DNA of 64,000 nt from Parabacteroides sp. (GTDB taxonomy: Bacteria; Bacteroidota; Bacteroidia; Bacteroidales; Tannerellaceae): assembly GCA_019417325.1 (NCBI GenBank), contig DXVO01000023.1:501469-565468 (forward strand), in the 5' to 3' direction. A program made the position numbers and the translations under genes. The notes beneath the pieces are model-generated. The model was not told where the DNA came from. It did not search any database and saw only the letters and a list, made by a program, of their open reading frames with translations. The first letter of the stretch is position 1. Each line of letters starts with the position of its first letter. Positions 25,307 to 35,146 of the stretch are shown here, piece by piece.

Positions 25307-27220
25307 ATGAAAAAGCAATCAATCATCATATTATCGCTGGCAGTCGGTTCACTTGGTTTCACTGCGTGTAACGACTACCTCGACCGCGAACCGCTATCAT
25401 CCGTCACTGCGGAGAATTATCTGAATACGGAAGCCCAACTTGCCAGTTTCGGAGCTGCCCAATACGATGCACTTCCGTCACATAAACCAGGAGAATACAG
25501 TATCGGTGTTTTCAAAACTGATAATAACAGTGACAATCAGTGTTCTACGGTAGAAGAAGCCAATTTCATCCCTGGCGAACGCCGTGTTCCGACCAGCGGA
25601 GAATGGGACTTCAAGAAAATACGTGACTGTAACTATTTCCTCGAAACCGTATTACCAAAATACGAAGAAGGAAAAATCACGGGCTCGGACCCGAATATCC
25701 GCCACTATATTGGCGAAATGTATTTCTTCCGTGCTTTCCAATACTTCACTTTCATGAAAAAGTACGGTGACTTCCCAATCGTCGACAAAACATTATCAGA
25801 TGACTATACCGAACTCGCAGAAGCCAATCAACGTCGCCCACAAAACGAAGTGGCCCGTTTTATTCTTGCCGATCTCGACAAAGCAGCAGAAATGATGAAA
25901 GAAACAGCTCCGGAAGCAAACCGCCTGACTAAATATGTAGCATTATTATTCAAATCACGAGTTGCTCTTTACGAAGGAACATGGTTAAAATATCATGCAG
26001 GAACCGACCGTGTTCCCGGCGGACCGGAATGGCCGGGTGCTAAAGCTCCTTACCTGAAAGATTTCAATATCGACCTGAATAGCGAAATACAATTTTTCTT
26101 ATCTGAGGCTAAGGCATCTGCAGAACAAATAGCCGATAATTTTCCTCTGGGGGATTATTCCAGCATGTTTAACAGTGTTGACCTGTCTGATAAGAAAGAA
26201 GTACTGCTGTGGAGAAAGTATGACATCGGTCTAAAGATATTCCATTATGTCATATCTTATTTACAGGCTGTTTACCCGGGTGGTAATGGCTGTGGAAATA
26301 CAGGACTGACCCGCTCACTGGTAGAAAGCAGCCTTATGGATAACGGTTTACCCATCTACGCTGCCGGGTCTTATTATTTAGGAGACAAAACTCTGACCGA
26401 TGTAGCGACAAATCGAGATAAACGCCTGCGTAAATCCATAAGTATTCCCGGCGATCCGATTAATGAAAATAATAAATTCACCCGTCCGGGTATCACTATT
26501 ATCCCGGAAAATAAAAATACGACAGGTTATTGTCTGCGTAAAGGTTTGAATCAGGATTTGAGTATGGGAGGAACAAACCCAGGCTATACAGCTTGTGTTA
26601 TCTTCCGTGCGGCAGAAGCTTATCTGAATTATATCGAAGCCAGCTATCTTTTAAATAATAACTCGCTGGATGCAAAAAGTATCTCTTATTGGAAAGCTCT
26701 GCGTCAAAGAGCGGGCGTAGATGATGACATCCAAAAAACAATCGATGCAACCGATCTATCGAAAGAAAACGATTTAGCCGTATATTCCGGAGAGCAGCAA
26801 GTTGATGCTACCTTATATAACATTCGCCGTGAACGCCGTACGGAATTCATTGCCGAGGGTTTACGTCTTGACGACCTGTACCGCTGGAGGGCACTCGACC
26901 GGATGAAAAATTATCATGTGGAAGGTTTCAACCTTTGGGACGAACAATACAAACTGTATGACGACCTGAAAGTAGAAGGTGAAGCAGACGAGCCGAATGT
27001 TTCCAGCAGTAAATCAAGCAAGTATATCCGTCCGTACCAGATACACCGCAACAACAAGGCATTCAACGGATATACATTTATGAAAGCTCATTACCTGGCT
27101 CCTATCGCTTACGATGTGATCCGTCTGAGTACACCTGAAAAGGGTGGTGATATCAGTACCGCTTACATTTATCAGAACCCGGGTTGGGATATTCAGCCGG
27201 GAACAAGTGCTAATAAATAA
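25307..27220 (+). CDS. susD: SusD/RagB family glycan-binding lipoprotein
   Basis: A 637-residue surface lipoprotein that closes over SusC as a lid and binds the glycan. The lipobox is FTACNDYLDREP (Cys about residue 21). The SusD N-terminal domain contains YFFRAFQYFTFMKKYGDFPIV, a family hallmark, and the C-terminal part has AAEAYLNYIEASY and IRRERRTEFIAEGLRLDDLYRWRAL, the conserved helical segments. It directly follows susC. Binding specificity cannot be read from sequence. Confidence 0.96.
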   Translation: MKKQSIIILSLAVGSLGFTACNDYLDREPLSSVTAENYLNTEAQLASFGAAQYDALPSHKPGEYSIGVFKTDNNSDNQCSTVEEANFIPGERRVPTSGEWDFKKIRDCNYFLETVLPKYEEGKITGSDPNIRHYIGEMYFFRAFQYFTFMKKYGDFPIVDKTLSDDYTELAEANQRRPQNEVARFILADLDKAAEMMKETAPEANRLTKYVALLFKSRVALYEGTWLKYHAGTDRVPGGPEWPGAKAPYLKDFNIDLNSEIQFFLSEAKASAEQIADNFPLGDYSSMFNSVDLSDKKEVLLWRKYDIGLKIFHYVISYLQAVYPGGNGCGNTGLTRSLVESSLMDNGLPIYAAGSYYLGDKTLTDVATNRDKRLRKSISIPGDPINENNKFTRPGITIIPENKNTTGYCLRKGLNQDLSMGGTNPGYTACVIFRAAEAYLNYIEASYLLNNNSLDAKSISYWKALRQRAGVDDDIQKTIDATDLSKENDLAVYSGEQQVDATLYNIRRERRTEFIAEGLRLDDLYRWRALDRMKNYHVEGFNLWDEQYKLYDDLKVEGEADEPNVSSSKSSKYIRPYQIHRNNKAFNGYTFMKAHYLAPIAYDVIRLSTPEKGGDISTAYIYQNPGWDIQPGTSANK

Positions 27221-27263
27221 AGAATATATTAGTCCTAATTAGACTAATAATGAATACAAAGGT

Positions 27264-27312
27264 CCCTCTCTTTTAATCTTTTCGGCAAACGTCGAAAGAT
27301 TAAAAGACAGGG
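27264..27312 (+). terminator. Intercistronic hairpin after susD
   Basis: A stem of about 20 bp: TCTTTTAATCTTT pairs with AAAGATTAAAAGA, flanked by CCCT/AGGG. No T-tract follows, so it is more likely an mRNA-processing or stabilising structure or a partial terminator between susCD and the enzyme genes. Confidence 0.5.
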
Positions 27313-27334
27313 AATTAAATATTAACAGTTCACC

Positions 27335-28789
27335 ATGAAACAGTTACCCAAACAGTTATTATTATTTACCTCCTGCCTGGCTGTAAATCAGGTACAAGCT
27401 CAGGAGAAACCGGAAACCCCTAATCTTGTATTCATTATGGCCGACCAATGGCGCGGACAAGCAATGGGCTGTCTGGGACTGGAGCCGGTACAGACACCCA
27501 ATCTCGACCGTCTCATCTCCGAAGGGGTATATTTTACAGATGCAATCAGTAGCTATCCGGTCTCCTCTCCTGCCCGGGGAATGCTGATGACGGGTATGTA
27601 TCCGATTGACAGTAAGGTAACAGGCAACTGTAATTCGGCGACGGCTCCTTACCATGTAGAGTTGCCCACAAAAGCTCGTTGCTGGTCGGACGTACTGAAA
27701 GACCAGGGATATGAACTGGGATATATCGGAAAATGGCATCTGGATGCTCCTCATAAACCTTACATCGATACCTATAATAATAGAGGAGAAATAGCCTGGA
27801 ACGAATGGTGCCCGAAAGAACGCCGCCATGGTTTTAGTCATTGGATTGCTTATGGAACGTACGATTACCACCTGAAACCCATGTATTGGAATACAAATGC
27901 CTCACGTGACGAGTACTATTTCGTCAACCAATGGGGACCGGAATATGAAGCAGACCAAGCCATCGACTACATCGCCAATAAAGAGAATAAACTACGCGAC
28001 AACAGCAAGCCTTTTGCTCTGGTCGTATCCATGAACCCTCCTCATACCGGATATGAGCTGGTTCCCGACAAATATAAAGAGATATACCGGTACATAGATG
28101 TCGAAACATTATGTAACTCTCCTGTTATCCCTCCCAAAGGAACGGAAGAAGGAGATTATTACCGGAAAAGCGTGCTCGACTATTATGCTTGCATGACCGG
28201 GGTAGACGAACAAGTGGGCCGTATTGTCCACCAGTTAAAAGAACAGGGATTATTTGATAACACAATTGTCGTATTTACATCCGATCACGGCGATTGTATG
28301 GGAATGCACCACCATATCGGCAAAGATATTTATTACGAAGAAGCCATGCGCATTCCTCTTATCGTCAGTTGGCCGGAAAAACTTGTGCCGCGCCGCGATT
28401 CCACTTTAATGATTTCTTTTGCCGACCTTTACCCTTCCCTGCTTTCACTGATGGGATTCAAAGGCCAGATTCCGGCCGAAGTACAGACGTTAGACCTGTC
28501 CGCTTCCATCCTTTCTCCGGATAAAACACAAGAGGTCGTACAGCCCTATTATTATATCCTGCCCGAAAATTTAACAACCGGATACCGGGGATTACGGACA
28601 AAAAAATATACATTTGTGGTGCACGCTACAAACGGCCAAACAGACGAATGGATACTGTTCGATCGCGAACAAGACCCATTCCAACTAAACAATATAGCTT
28701 CCGGTCAGCCGGAACTGGTTAAACAATTTTCTTCCCGGTTAAAAGGCTGGTTAAAGAAAACAAATGATCCTTTTGCAAACTGTCTATAA
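27335..28789 (+). CDS. Ser-type sulfatase
   Basis: A 484-residue sulfatase of the alkaline-phosphatase superfamily, with a cleavable signal peptide (QVQAQEK). Metal ligands appear as FIMADQWRG near the start and FTSDHGDCMG (about 310-320). The formylglycine motif is S-S-P-A-R (in YPVSSPARGMLMTG, about residue 90), so the active-site residue derives from Ser and needs anSME maturation. It follows susD and probably removes sulfate from the imported or surface-bound glycan before glycosidases act. The exact sulfatase subfamily and sulfate position cannot be assigned from sequence alone. Confidence 0.93.
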   Translation: MKQLPKQLLLFTSCLAVNQVQAQEKPETPNLVFIMADQWRGQAMGCLGLEPVQTPNLDRLISEGVYFTDAISSYPVSSPARGMLMTGMYPIDSKVTGNCNSATAPYHVELPTKARCWSDVLKDQGYELGYIGKWHLDAPHKPYIDTYNNRGEIAWNEWCPKERRHGFSHWIAYGTYDYHLKPMYWNTNASRDEYYFVNQWGPEYEADQAIDYIANKENKLRDNSKPFALVVSMNPPHTGYELVPDKYKEIYRYIDVETLCNSPVIPPKGTEEGDYYRKSVLDYYACMTGVDEQVGRIVHQLKEQGLFDNTIVVFTSDHGDCMGMHHHIGKDIYYEEAMRIPLIVSWPEKLVPRRDSTLMISFADLYPSLLSLMGFKGQIPAEVQTLDLSASILSPDKTQEVVQPYYYILPENLTTGYRGLRTKKYTFVVHATNGQTDEWILFDREQDPFQLNNIASGQPELVKQFSSRLKGWLKKTNDPFANCL

Positions 28790-28800
28790 CAAATACACAC

Positions 28801-30195
28801 ATGAAAATAAATTTTTATCTGATAATCTTTCTGATAGCAAATATCTTCCCTATAATAGGACAAGAAACCTTTATTCCTGTCCCGGCACCTCATCAATTAA
28901 AGTGGCACGAGTCGGAAATAGGTGTCGTTTTTCATTATGACCTGCATGTCTTCGACGGCATTAAGTACGGTCAAGGCAACAACCGCATCCAGCCAATTGA
29001 AGATTATAATATCTTTAACCCTACAAAACTCGATACCGACCAATGGATACGGGCAGCCAAAGCAGCAGGAGCAAAGTTTGCCGTACTGACAGCCACACAC
29101 GAAACAGGCTTTGCCATCTATCAGAGCGATGTGAATCCGTATTGTTTAAAAGCGGTAAAATGGCGCGACGGGAAAGGGGATATCATCCGCGACTTCGTCA
29201 ATTCCTGCCGCAAATACGATATAATGCCTGGCATTTATGTAGGCATCCGATGGAATTCACTTTTTGGCGTTCATAATTTTAAGGTACAGGGGGAAGGGGA
29301 GTTTGCCGCCAACCGTCAACAATGGTATAAGCATTTCTGCGAGCGCATGGTGGAAGAACTGTGCAGCCGCTACGGGGATTTGTTTATGATCTGGTTTGAC
29401 GGTGGCGCAGACGACCCGAAAGGTGACGGTCCGGATGTATTGCCGATCGTCAGCAAGTACCAGCCGGAATGTCTTTTTTATCATAATGTAGACCGGGCAG
29501 ACTTCCGTTGGGGTGGGTCTGAATCGGGTACCGTAGGTTATCCCTGCTGGTCTTCATTTCCCTACCCTTTTTCGCACAGTAATAATACGGAAGGAGTACG
29601 CAATCATAATGATCTGCTGAAACATGGAGACAAAAACGGTCATTACTGGGTTCCGGCTATGGCCGATACACCACTTCGCGGGATGAACGGTCGTCACGAA
29701 TGGTTCTGGGAACCAGGCGACGAACAAGCTGTTTACCCTGTCGACAGCTTAATGAACATGTATTATAAATCGGTAGGAAGAAATGCGACGCTAATTGTCG
29801 GTCTTACTCCCGACACGACCGGATTAATCCCTACGGGCGATGCACAACGCCTGAAAGAGTGGGGCGACGAGATTAACCGGCGTTTTTCATCTCCTCTTGC
29901 TTCGACTTCCGGACAGAAGAAGGTTCTACTGCTGAAACTGGACAAGCCTCAACCTGTCAATCATTGCATTATCCAGGAGAACATTCAGAACGGAGAACGT
30001 ATCCGGCAATATAAGGTAGAAGCCAAAGTGAACGGTAAATGGCAAACGGTTTGCGAAGGAGAATCGGTTGGTCATAAACGTATCGAGCAATTTCCGACAA
30101 TAGAGGCTTCGGCTTTACGCCTGATTATCACTCAGTCGGTTGCACAACCGGATATTCGTAACTTCAGTGCTTTCAACATAATAACAAAAGAATGA
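28801..30195 (+). CDS. GH29 family alpha-L-fucosidase-like enzyme with C-terminal discoidin-like domain
   Basis: A 464-residue secreted glycoside hydrolase (signal peptide ending IIGQET). The catalytic domain has the GH29 core: HYDLHVF, AAKAAGAKFAVLTATHETGF, and MIWFDGGADDP carrying the nucleophile Asp (about residue 200). After about residue 365 a beta-sandwich resembling an F5/8-type (discoidin) module follows. GH29 enzymes release alpha-L-fucose; some members in sulfated-galactan loci act on alpha-L-galactose, which is a real alternative here given the sulfatases. It starts 11 bp after the first sulfatase gene and overlaps the next gene by 4 bp. Confidence 0.88.
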   Translation: MKINFYLIIFLIANIFPIIGQETFIPVPAPHQLKWHESEIGVVFHYDLHVFDGIKYGQGNNRIQPIEDYNIFNPTKLDTDQWIRAAKAAGAKFAVLTATHETGFAIYQSDVNPYCLKAVKWRDGKGDIIRDFVNSCRKYDIMPGIYVGIRWNSLFGVHNFKVQGEGEFAANRQQWYKHFCERMVEELCSRYGDLFMIWFDGGADDPKGDGPDVLPIVSKYQPECLFYHNVDRADFRWGGSESGTVGYPCWSSFPYPFSHSNNTEGVRNHNDLLKHGDKNGHYWVPAMADTPLRGMNGRHEWFWEPGDEQAVYPVDSLMNMYYKSVGRNATLIVGLTPDTTGLIPTGDAQRLKEWGDEINRRFSSPLASTSGQKKVLLLKLDKPQPVNHCIIQENIQNGERIRQYKVEAKVNGKWQTVCEGESVGHKRIEQFPTIEASALRLIITQSVAQPDIRNFSAFNIITKE

Positions 30196-32294
30196 CAAGA
30201 AATAAAACATATCTGATTGCATTAATCCTGAGTGGCGTGGCATGGATTTGTCCCGGTCTTATAGGACAAACTTCTTTTGTTTATGAAAAGGGAAAGATGT
30301 TTACTGATGTTGCAGCTTTCCGGATGGAAAAGCCTATCGGGTTGGAAGAGTTGCAAACTCCCGTATATTATGAAAGGAACATTCCGGAAAAACAGCAAAC
30401 AGTTTCTTATCAAATAGATATACCGGCTTACAAGCAGGGCATATTCTTCAGCCGCGATTATCGTCCGGGGGATTACCAGTGGCCCAATAATACAAACAGG
30501 CTGTTGCCTTGGGTATTCAACCGTTTAGAAGATTTAACACAAGAAGATTATCCAGGGATTCCGTCTAACGGGGCGCCTTCTGTCCTGGGGGATGCTCTAT
30601 TACTGGAATTGGCTGACGGAAAATTTCTTTTCACTAAAACAGTAGCCGGCGAAAACAGCATCAGTTGGTTTCAGGTAAATAAGGATGGTTCGCTGACAGT
30701 CTACTTATCGACATTAGGAACTGACAACCTGACTTCGCAGGCCCCTGTCCTATTGGTAGAAAAAGGAAAAACGGTTTATGATGCCATTCATAAGGCATAT
30801 GCCTCATTGATCGATAACAGGGAAATATCAGCATTGCAGAAAAGAACGGACAAAAACCACTTTGAGGCCTTCAATTATCTGGGATGGTGTTCCTGGGAAC
30901 ATTATCACTTCAATATAGACGAAACAAAAATGCTGAGCGATCTGGATGGCATCGAAGCATCCGGTATCCCCATCCGTTATGTTTTGATAGATGACGGGCA
31001 TCTGGCAAATAAAAACCAACAACTCACGAGTTTCGTTCCGGATAAGAAAAAATTTCCTGACGGATGGAAAAATATCATCTCCCGGAAGAAAGCGGATAAA
31101 ATAAAATGGATGGGATTATGGTATAACTTCTGCGGTTACTGGATGGGTATATCTCCTGAAAACGATTTCCCGGAAAACATTCGAAAAACTCTTTATCCCT
31201 ATAACGGCAACATGCTACCCGGAAAAAGCAAAGAGCATATCGAAGCATTCTATAAATATTATATCAAAACGCTGAAAAACGATGGCTTCGACTTTCTGAA
31301 GATAGACAACCAGTCTTTTCTTCTGCCTCTTTACATGGGCAATACGGAAGTGATACGGCAAGCCAAAGCCTGCAATCTGGCGTTGGAAGAACAAACGCAT
31401 AACCAGCAAGTAGGCTTGATGAACTGTATGGCACAAAATATATTGAACATCGACCATACACAATACAGTGGCGTAGCCCGTGTCAGTATCGACTATAAAA
31501 AGTATGATGAAGACATGGCTAAATCGCATCTGTTCCAATGTTATACCAATACGTTATTGCAAGGACAAACGGTATGGCCCGATCATGATATGTTCCATTC
31601 GTGCGATACCATTTGCGGAAGCCTGATGGCCCGCTCGAAAGCAATATCCGGTGGTCCGGTCTATTTATCAGATTCACCGGCTGATTTCATAAAAGAGAAT
31701 ATCCTGCCGCTCATTGATGAGAAAGGCAGAATATTCCGACCCGGAGCTCCCGCCATACCAACGTCCGAGTCGGTAATTAGCAATCCTCTGAAGGATGGAA
31801 AAGCCTACCGGATATTTGCTCCGACGGGAAACGAAGCGGTATCACTCATCTGCTATAACCTGAATACGTCACCTTCCTATCATATGGTGGAAGCGGCGAT
31901 TAGCGCAACAGATTATTCTCTCCGGGAAACAATGAGTGGGAAAACTGCGCAACAAGCAGAACGTATCCTGTTATACGACTGGGAAAAACAGACAGCAGAA
32001 GAGCTAACGGCCGATAAACAGATAGTACTGGAAGGATTTACGGACCGGTTGTTCCATCTTTGTCCCATTCATAATGGATGGGCTGTGATTGGAATACAGG
32101 AAAAGTTCCTCTCGCCTGCTACTGTCGAAATTATTTCCTCCAGTCCCGAACAGTTAAAGTTGAACGTCCTTTGCCCGGGAAATCTCCGGGTATGGGTAGA
32201 ACAAAACGGTCAGCAGGAATTACGCACCATACCAGTCAGTCATCCGGGAGAAATAACAATAAGTAAACAAGAATCAAAAAATATACGATCATGA
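30192..32294 (+). CDS. GH36 (Sip1/raffinose-synthase-like) alpha-galactosidase
   Basis: A 700-residue secreted enzyme with signal peptide. The central TIM barrel has FNYLGWCSWEHYHF (about 220), YVLIDDGHL, the nucleophile motif FLKIDNQ (about 370) and RVSIDY (about 432), where the general acid Asp is expected, as in the plant raffinose synthase/Sip1 branch of GH36. Expected activity is hydrolysis of terminal alpha-galactosides; a transglycosylase role is the alternative in this branch. The start ATG overlaps the previous stop (ATGA) and its own stop overlaps the next start, so the three genes are translationally coupled. Confidence 0.85.
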   Translation: MTRNKTYLIALILSGVAWICPGLIGQTSFVYEKGKMFTDVAAFRMEKPIGLEELQTPVYYERNIPEKQQTVSYQIDIPAYKQGIFFSRDYRPGDYQWPNNTNRLLPWVFNRLEDLTQEDYPGIPSNGAPSVLGDALLLELADGKFLFTKTVAGENSISWFQVNKDGSLTVYLSTLGTDNLTSQAPVLLVEKGKTVYDAIHKAYASLIDNREISALQKRTDKNHFEAFNYLGWCSWEHYHFNIDETKMLSDLDGIEASGIPIRYVLIDDGHLANKNQQLTSFVPDKKKFPDGWKNIISRKKADKIKWMGLWYNFCGYWMGISPENDFPENIRKTLYPYNGNMLPGKSKEHIEAFYKYYIKTLKNDGFDFLKIDNQSFLLPLYMGNTEVIRQAKACNLALEEQTHNQQVGLMNCMAQNILNIDHTQYSGVARVSIDYKKYDEDMAKSHLFQCYTNTLLQGQTVWPDHDMFHSCDTICGSLMARSKAISGGPVYLSDSPADFIKENILPLIDEKGRIFRPGAPAIPTSESVISNPLKDGKAYRIFAPTGNEAVSLICYNLNTSPSYHMVEAAISATDYSLRETMSGKTAQQAERILLYDWEKQTAEELTADKQIVLEGFTDRLFHLCPIHNGWAVIGIQEKFLSPATVEIISSSPEQLKLNVLCPGNLRVWVEQNGQQELRTIPVSHPGEITISKQESKNIRS

Positions 32295-33832
32295 ACAAGA
32301 GCCTACTTTTATCCCTGGCAATACTTCCCTTAGTAGGGGCGACAGGCCAAACAAAAACTTCCAACATACAGAAACGGCCGAATATCATTCTATTCCTTGT
32401 AGATGATATGGGTTGGCAGGATACTTCCCTCCCCTTCTGGAAAGAAAAGACACATTACAACGAGGTATACGAAACCCCGAATATGGAACGTCTGGCGCGT
32501 CAGGGTATGATGTTTACACAGGCATATGCCTCAAGTATCAGTTCGCCCAGCCGTTGCAGCCTCTACACCGGAATGAATGCCGGGCGCCACCGGGTAACAA
32601 ACTGGACATATCCTAAGAATGCGTCTACCGACCGTAAAAGCGATGTACTGGAACTTCCGGACTGGAACGTAAACGGCATATGTGAAGTACCGGGCATAGA
32701 ACATACCTATCAGGTTACTTCCATGGCTCAAATATTGAAAGATAACGGTTATCATACCATCCATTGCGGCAAGGCTCATTGGGGAGCAGTAGATACTCCG
32801 GGCGAAAACCCTTATCACTTCGGATTTGAAGTAAACATCGCCGGACATGCCGGCGGAGGCCTGGCAAGCTATCTCGGTGAAGCCAACTTCGGCAACCGTA
32901 CGGATGGGAAACCCAGTCCCTGGTTTGCCGTCCCCGGACTGGAAAAGTACTGGGGCAAGGATATATTCATCACCGAAGCCCTGACGCAGGAAGCAACCAA
33001 GGCACTCGACAAAGCACAACAATACGACCAGCCTTTTTTCCTGTATATGTCGCATTACGCCATCCATGTCCCGATAGATAAGGATATGCGCTTCTATCAA
33101 AAATATATAGATAAAGGTCTGAGTGAGAAAGAAGCGGCTTATGCCGCCCTGATCGAAGGAATGGACAAGAGCCTCGGCGATATCATGAATTATCTTGAAA
33201 AGAACAACCTGGCAGATAATACTATTATCCTCTTTATGTCCGACAATGGCGGACTGGCCTCCGAACCGGAATGGCGTGACGGCAAACTGCATACGCAAAA
33301 CTCACCCCTCAACAGCGGCAAAGGTTCCGCCTATGAAGGAGGTGTACGTGAACCGATGATCGTCAGCTGGCCGGGAAAAGTACAGCCACAAACCAAATGC
33401 GACAAATATCTGATTATCGAAGACTTCTTCCCGACTATCCTCGAAATGGCCGGTATAAAGAAATATAAAACAATCCAGCCTATCGATGGTATCAGCTTCA
33501 TGCCGTTGCTCACCAATACCGGCGACCCATCTAAAGGACGCAGCCTCTACTGGAACTTCCCGAATCTTTGGGGAAATACAGGTCCGGGTATAGGAGCCAC
33601 CTGCACAATTCGTCAAGGCGACTGGAAACTGATTTACTACTACGAAACCGGAAAGAAAGAATTATTCAATATACCTGATGACATAGGAGAAAAAAACGAC
33701 CTGTCCGCTTCCCGTCCCGACCTGGTAAAGAAATTGTCCAAAGACTTGGGCAAACAGTTAAGGAAGATGGATGCACAGCGTCCGTCATTTAAGGCCACAA
33801 AGAAAAACTGTCCCTGGCCGGATGAAATCTGA
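32291..33832 (+). CDS. Ser-type sulfatase
   Basis: A 513-residue sulfatase with signal peptide (VGATGQTKT). Metal-binding FLVDDMGW near residue 36 and FMSDNGG (about 315) are present, and the formylglycine motif is S-S-P-S-R (in YASSISSPSRCSLYTG, about residue 90), again Ser-type. It resembles arylsulfatase-A-like and N-acetylgalactosamine-type sulfatases in general layout, but the subfamily is not assignable here. It is the last gene of the glycan operon and overlaps the GH36 gene by 4 bp. Confidence 0.93.
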   Translation: MNKSLLLSLAILPLVGATGQTKTSNIQKRPNIILFLVDDMGWQDTSLPFWKEKTHYNEVYETPNMERLARQGMMFTQAYASSISSPSRCSLYTGMNAGRHRVTNWTYPKNASTDRKSDVLELPDWNVNGICEVPGIEHTYQVTSMAQILKDNGYHTIHCGKAHWGAVDTPGENPYHFGFEVNIAGHAGGGLASYLGEANFGNRTDGKPSPWFAVPGLEKYWGKDIFITEALTQEATKALDKAQQYDQPFFLYMSHYAIHVPIDKDMRFYQKYIDKGLSEKEAAYAALIEGMDKSLGDIMNYLEKNNLADNTIILFMSDNGGLASEPEWRDGKLHTQNSPLNSGKGSAYEGGVREPMIVSWPGKVQPQTKCDKYLIIEDFFPTILEMAGIKKYKTIQPIDGISFMPLLTNTGDPSKGRSLYWNFPNLWGNTGPGIGATCTIRQGDWKLIYYYETGKKELFNIPDDIGEKNDLSASRPDLVKKLSKDLGKQLRKMDAQRPSFKATKKNCPWPDEI

Positions 33833-33862
33833 TTCATAGCAGGAAACAGCATCGTTTTTTTA

Positions 33863-33886
33863 TTCCGCTGGCGTGCGCCAGCGGAA
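33863..33886. terminator. GC-rich hairpin between converging sulfatase and leuB genes
   Basis: TTCCGCTGGCG and CGCCAGCGGAA are exact inverted repeats with a 2-nt loop. There is no T-tract after it on either strand, so its role as terminator is uncertain. Confidence 0.5.
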
Positions 33887-33905
33887 CGATTTCCATTATA
33901 AAATT

Positions 33906-34976
33906 TTACTTTTTAACTATATAATCGGCAATCCAATCCCCAACTTCACTTGTTGTATAAGCTTTTGCACCATCGGCAATATCTTCGGTAACCATACCGG
34001 CTGCCATGGATGCAGCTACAGCTTCGCGAATCAGGGCACCTTCTTCCATCAGGTTAAAAGCATATTCAAACATCAAAGCACCGCTCAGGATAGTTGCCAA
34101 AGGATTAGCAATATTCTTTCCTGCTGCTTGCGGGTAAGAACCGTGGATGGGTTCGAATACGGAAGTATGTACACCGATAGAAGCAGAAGGAAGCATTCCC
34201 AGTGAGCCGGTAATTACAGATGCCTCATCGGTCAGAATATCACCGAACATATTTTCCGTCACCATCACATCAAAGCTTTTCGGCCATTGAACCAGGCGCA
34301 TGGCGGCATTATCCACAAACATATATTCTGTTTCCACATCAGGATATTCTTTTTCTATCTCCTGTGCTACCTGGCGCCAAAGGCGGGATGTTGCCAACAC
34401 GTTTGCCTTATCGACCACTGTTACTTTCTTACGGCGTTTCTGTGCATACTGGTATGCCAGACGGACGATACGTTCGATTTCTTCACGTGTATATATGCAA
34501 GTATCATAAGCCGTATTGCCATCTTCGCTTCTACCCTGCGGACGGCCGAAATACATACCGCCCGTCAGTTCGCGGATACACATAAAGTCGGCACCATCTA
34601 TCAATTCAGCACGCAAAGGTGATTTGTGCAGCAAAGACGGGAAAGTCGTCACAGGACGGATATTCGCAAATAATCCCAGTTTTTTACGCATTCCCAGCAA
34701 TCCTTGTTCAGGACGCACTTTAGCAGAAGGATTATTATCATACTTGGGCGAACCGATAGCGCCGAAGTAAACGGCATCGCTCTGCATACAGAGTTCATGC
34801 GTTTCATCCGGATAAGGATTACCTACAGCGTCGATGGCACAGGCTCCGACTAATGCTTGTTTGTAACTCAGTTCATGACCGTATTTCCGGCATATCGCTT
34901 TTACGGCTTTCATTCCTTGCTCTATGATCTCGGGACCGATACCGTCGCCGGGAAGTAATGCAATGTTCAGTTTCAT
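33906..34976 (-). CDS. leuB: 3-isopropylmalate dehydrogenase
   Basis: A 356-residue cytoplasmic NAD-dependent dehydrogenase that oxidises and decarboxylates 3-isopropylmalate to 2-oxoisocaproate in leucine synthesis. Seen: [11 protein letters not shown] at the N-terminus, the substrate-binding loop with [16 protein letters not shown], the catalytic Tyr/Lys regions ([17 protein letters not shown]), metal-binding [26 protein letters not shown], and the NAD-binding [18 protein letters not shown]. It is the last gene of the leu operon, separated from mgsA by a repeat element. Confidence 0.96.
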   Translation of the reverse strand: MKLNIALLPGDGIGPEIIEQGMKAVKAICRKYGHELSYKQALVGACAIDAVGNPYPDETHELCMQSDAVYFGAIGSPKYDNNPSAKVRPEQGLLGMRKKLGLFANIRPVTTFPSLLHKSPLRAELIDGADFMCIRELTGGMYFGRPQGRSEDGNTAYDTCIYTREEIERIVRLAYQYAQKRRKKVTVVDKANVLATSRLWRQVAQEIEKEYPDVETEYMFVDNAAMRLVQWPKSFDVMVTENMFGDILTDEASVITGSLGMLPSASIGVHTSVFEPIHGSYPQAAGKNIANPLATILSGALMFEYAFNLMEEGALIREAVAASMAAGMVTEDIADGAKAYTTSEVGDWIADYIVKK

Positions 34977-35014
34977 AAGTGTTTATTGTATAATAGAGGC
35001 TGTATCAAAAAAGC

Positions 35015-35109
35015 GATTACTGAACGCAGATGACGCAGAACACGCAGATTCTTTATAAAAAACTTTTGTCTGCGTAAATCTGCGCTCTGTCTGCGTAGTC
35101 TGCGTTCCC
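35015..35109. repeat. Palindromic 9-nt-unit element (CGCAGA class) between mgsA and leuB
   Basis: Left arm: GAACGCAGA, TGACGCAGA, ACACGCAGA (35022-35048), preceded by GATTACT. Right arm (35070-35108) is the inverted form, with TCTGCG units ending in GCGTTCCC. The left tip GATTACTGAACGCAG nearly matches the tip of the GxxExxY element at 37172. It carries no gene, as expected for a non-autonomous copy. Confidence 0.8.
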
Positions 35110-35146
35110 TAATATAGACTTTTGACACATTCCCTTTGTTATTATT

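Noticed and set aside
32531..33298. Minus-strand open frame of 255 codons
   Set aside because: Antisense to the second sulfatase; shadow composition and no start signals.
33863..33886. Canonical intrinsic terminator
   Set aside because: The hairpin is perfect, but neither strand has a T-run after it, so it is listed with low confidence only.
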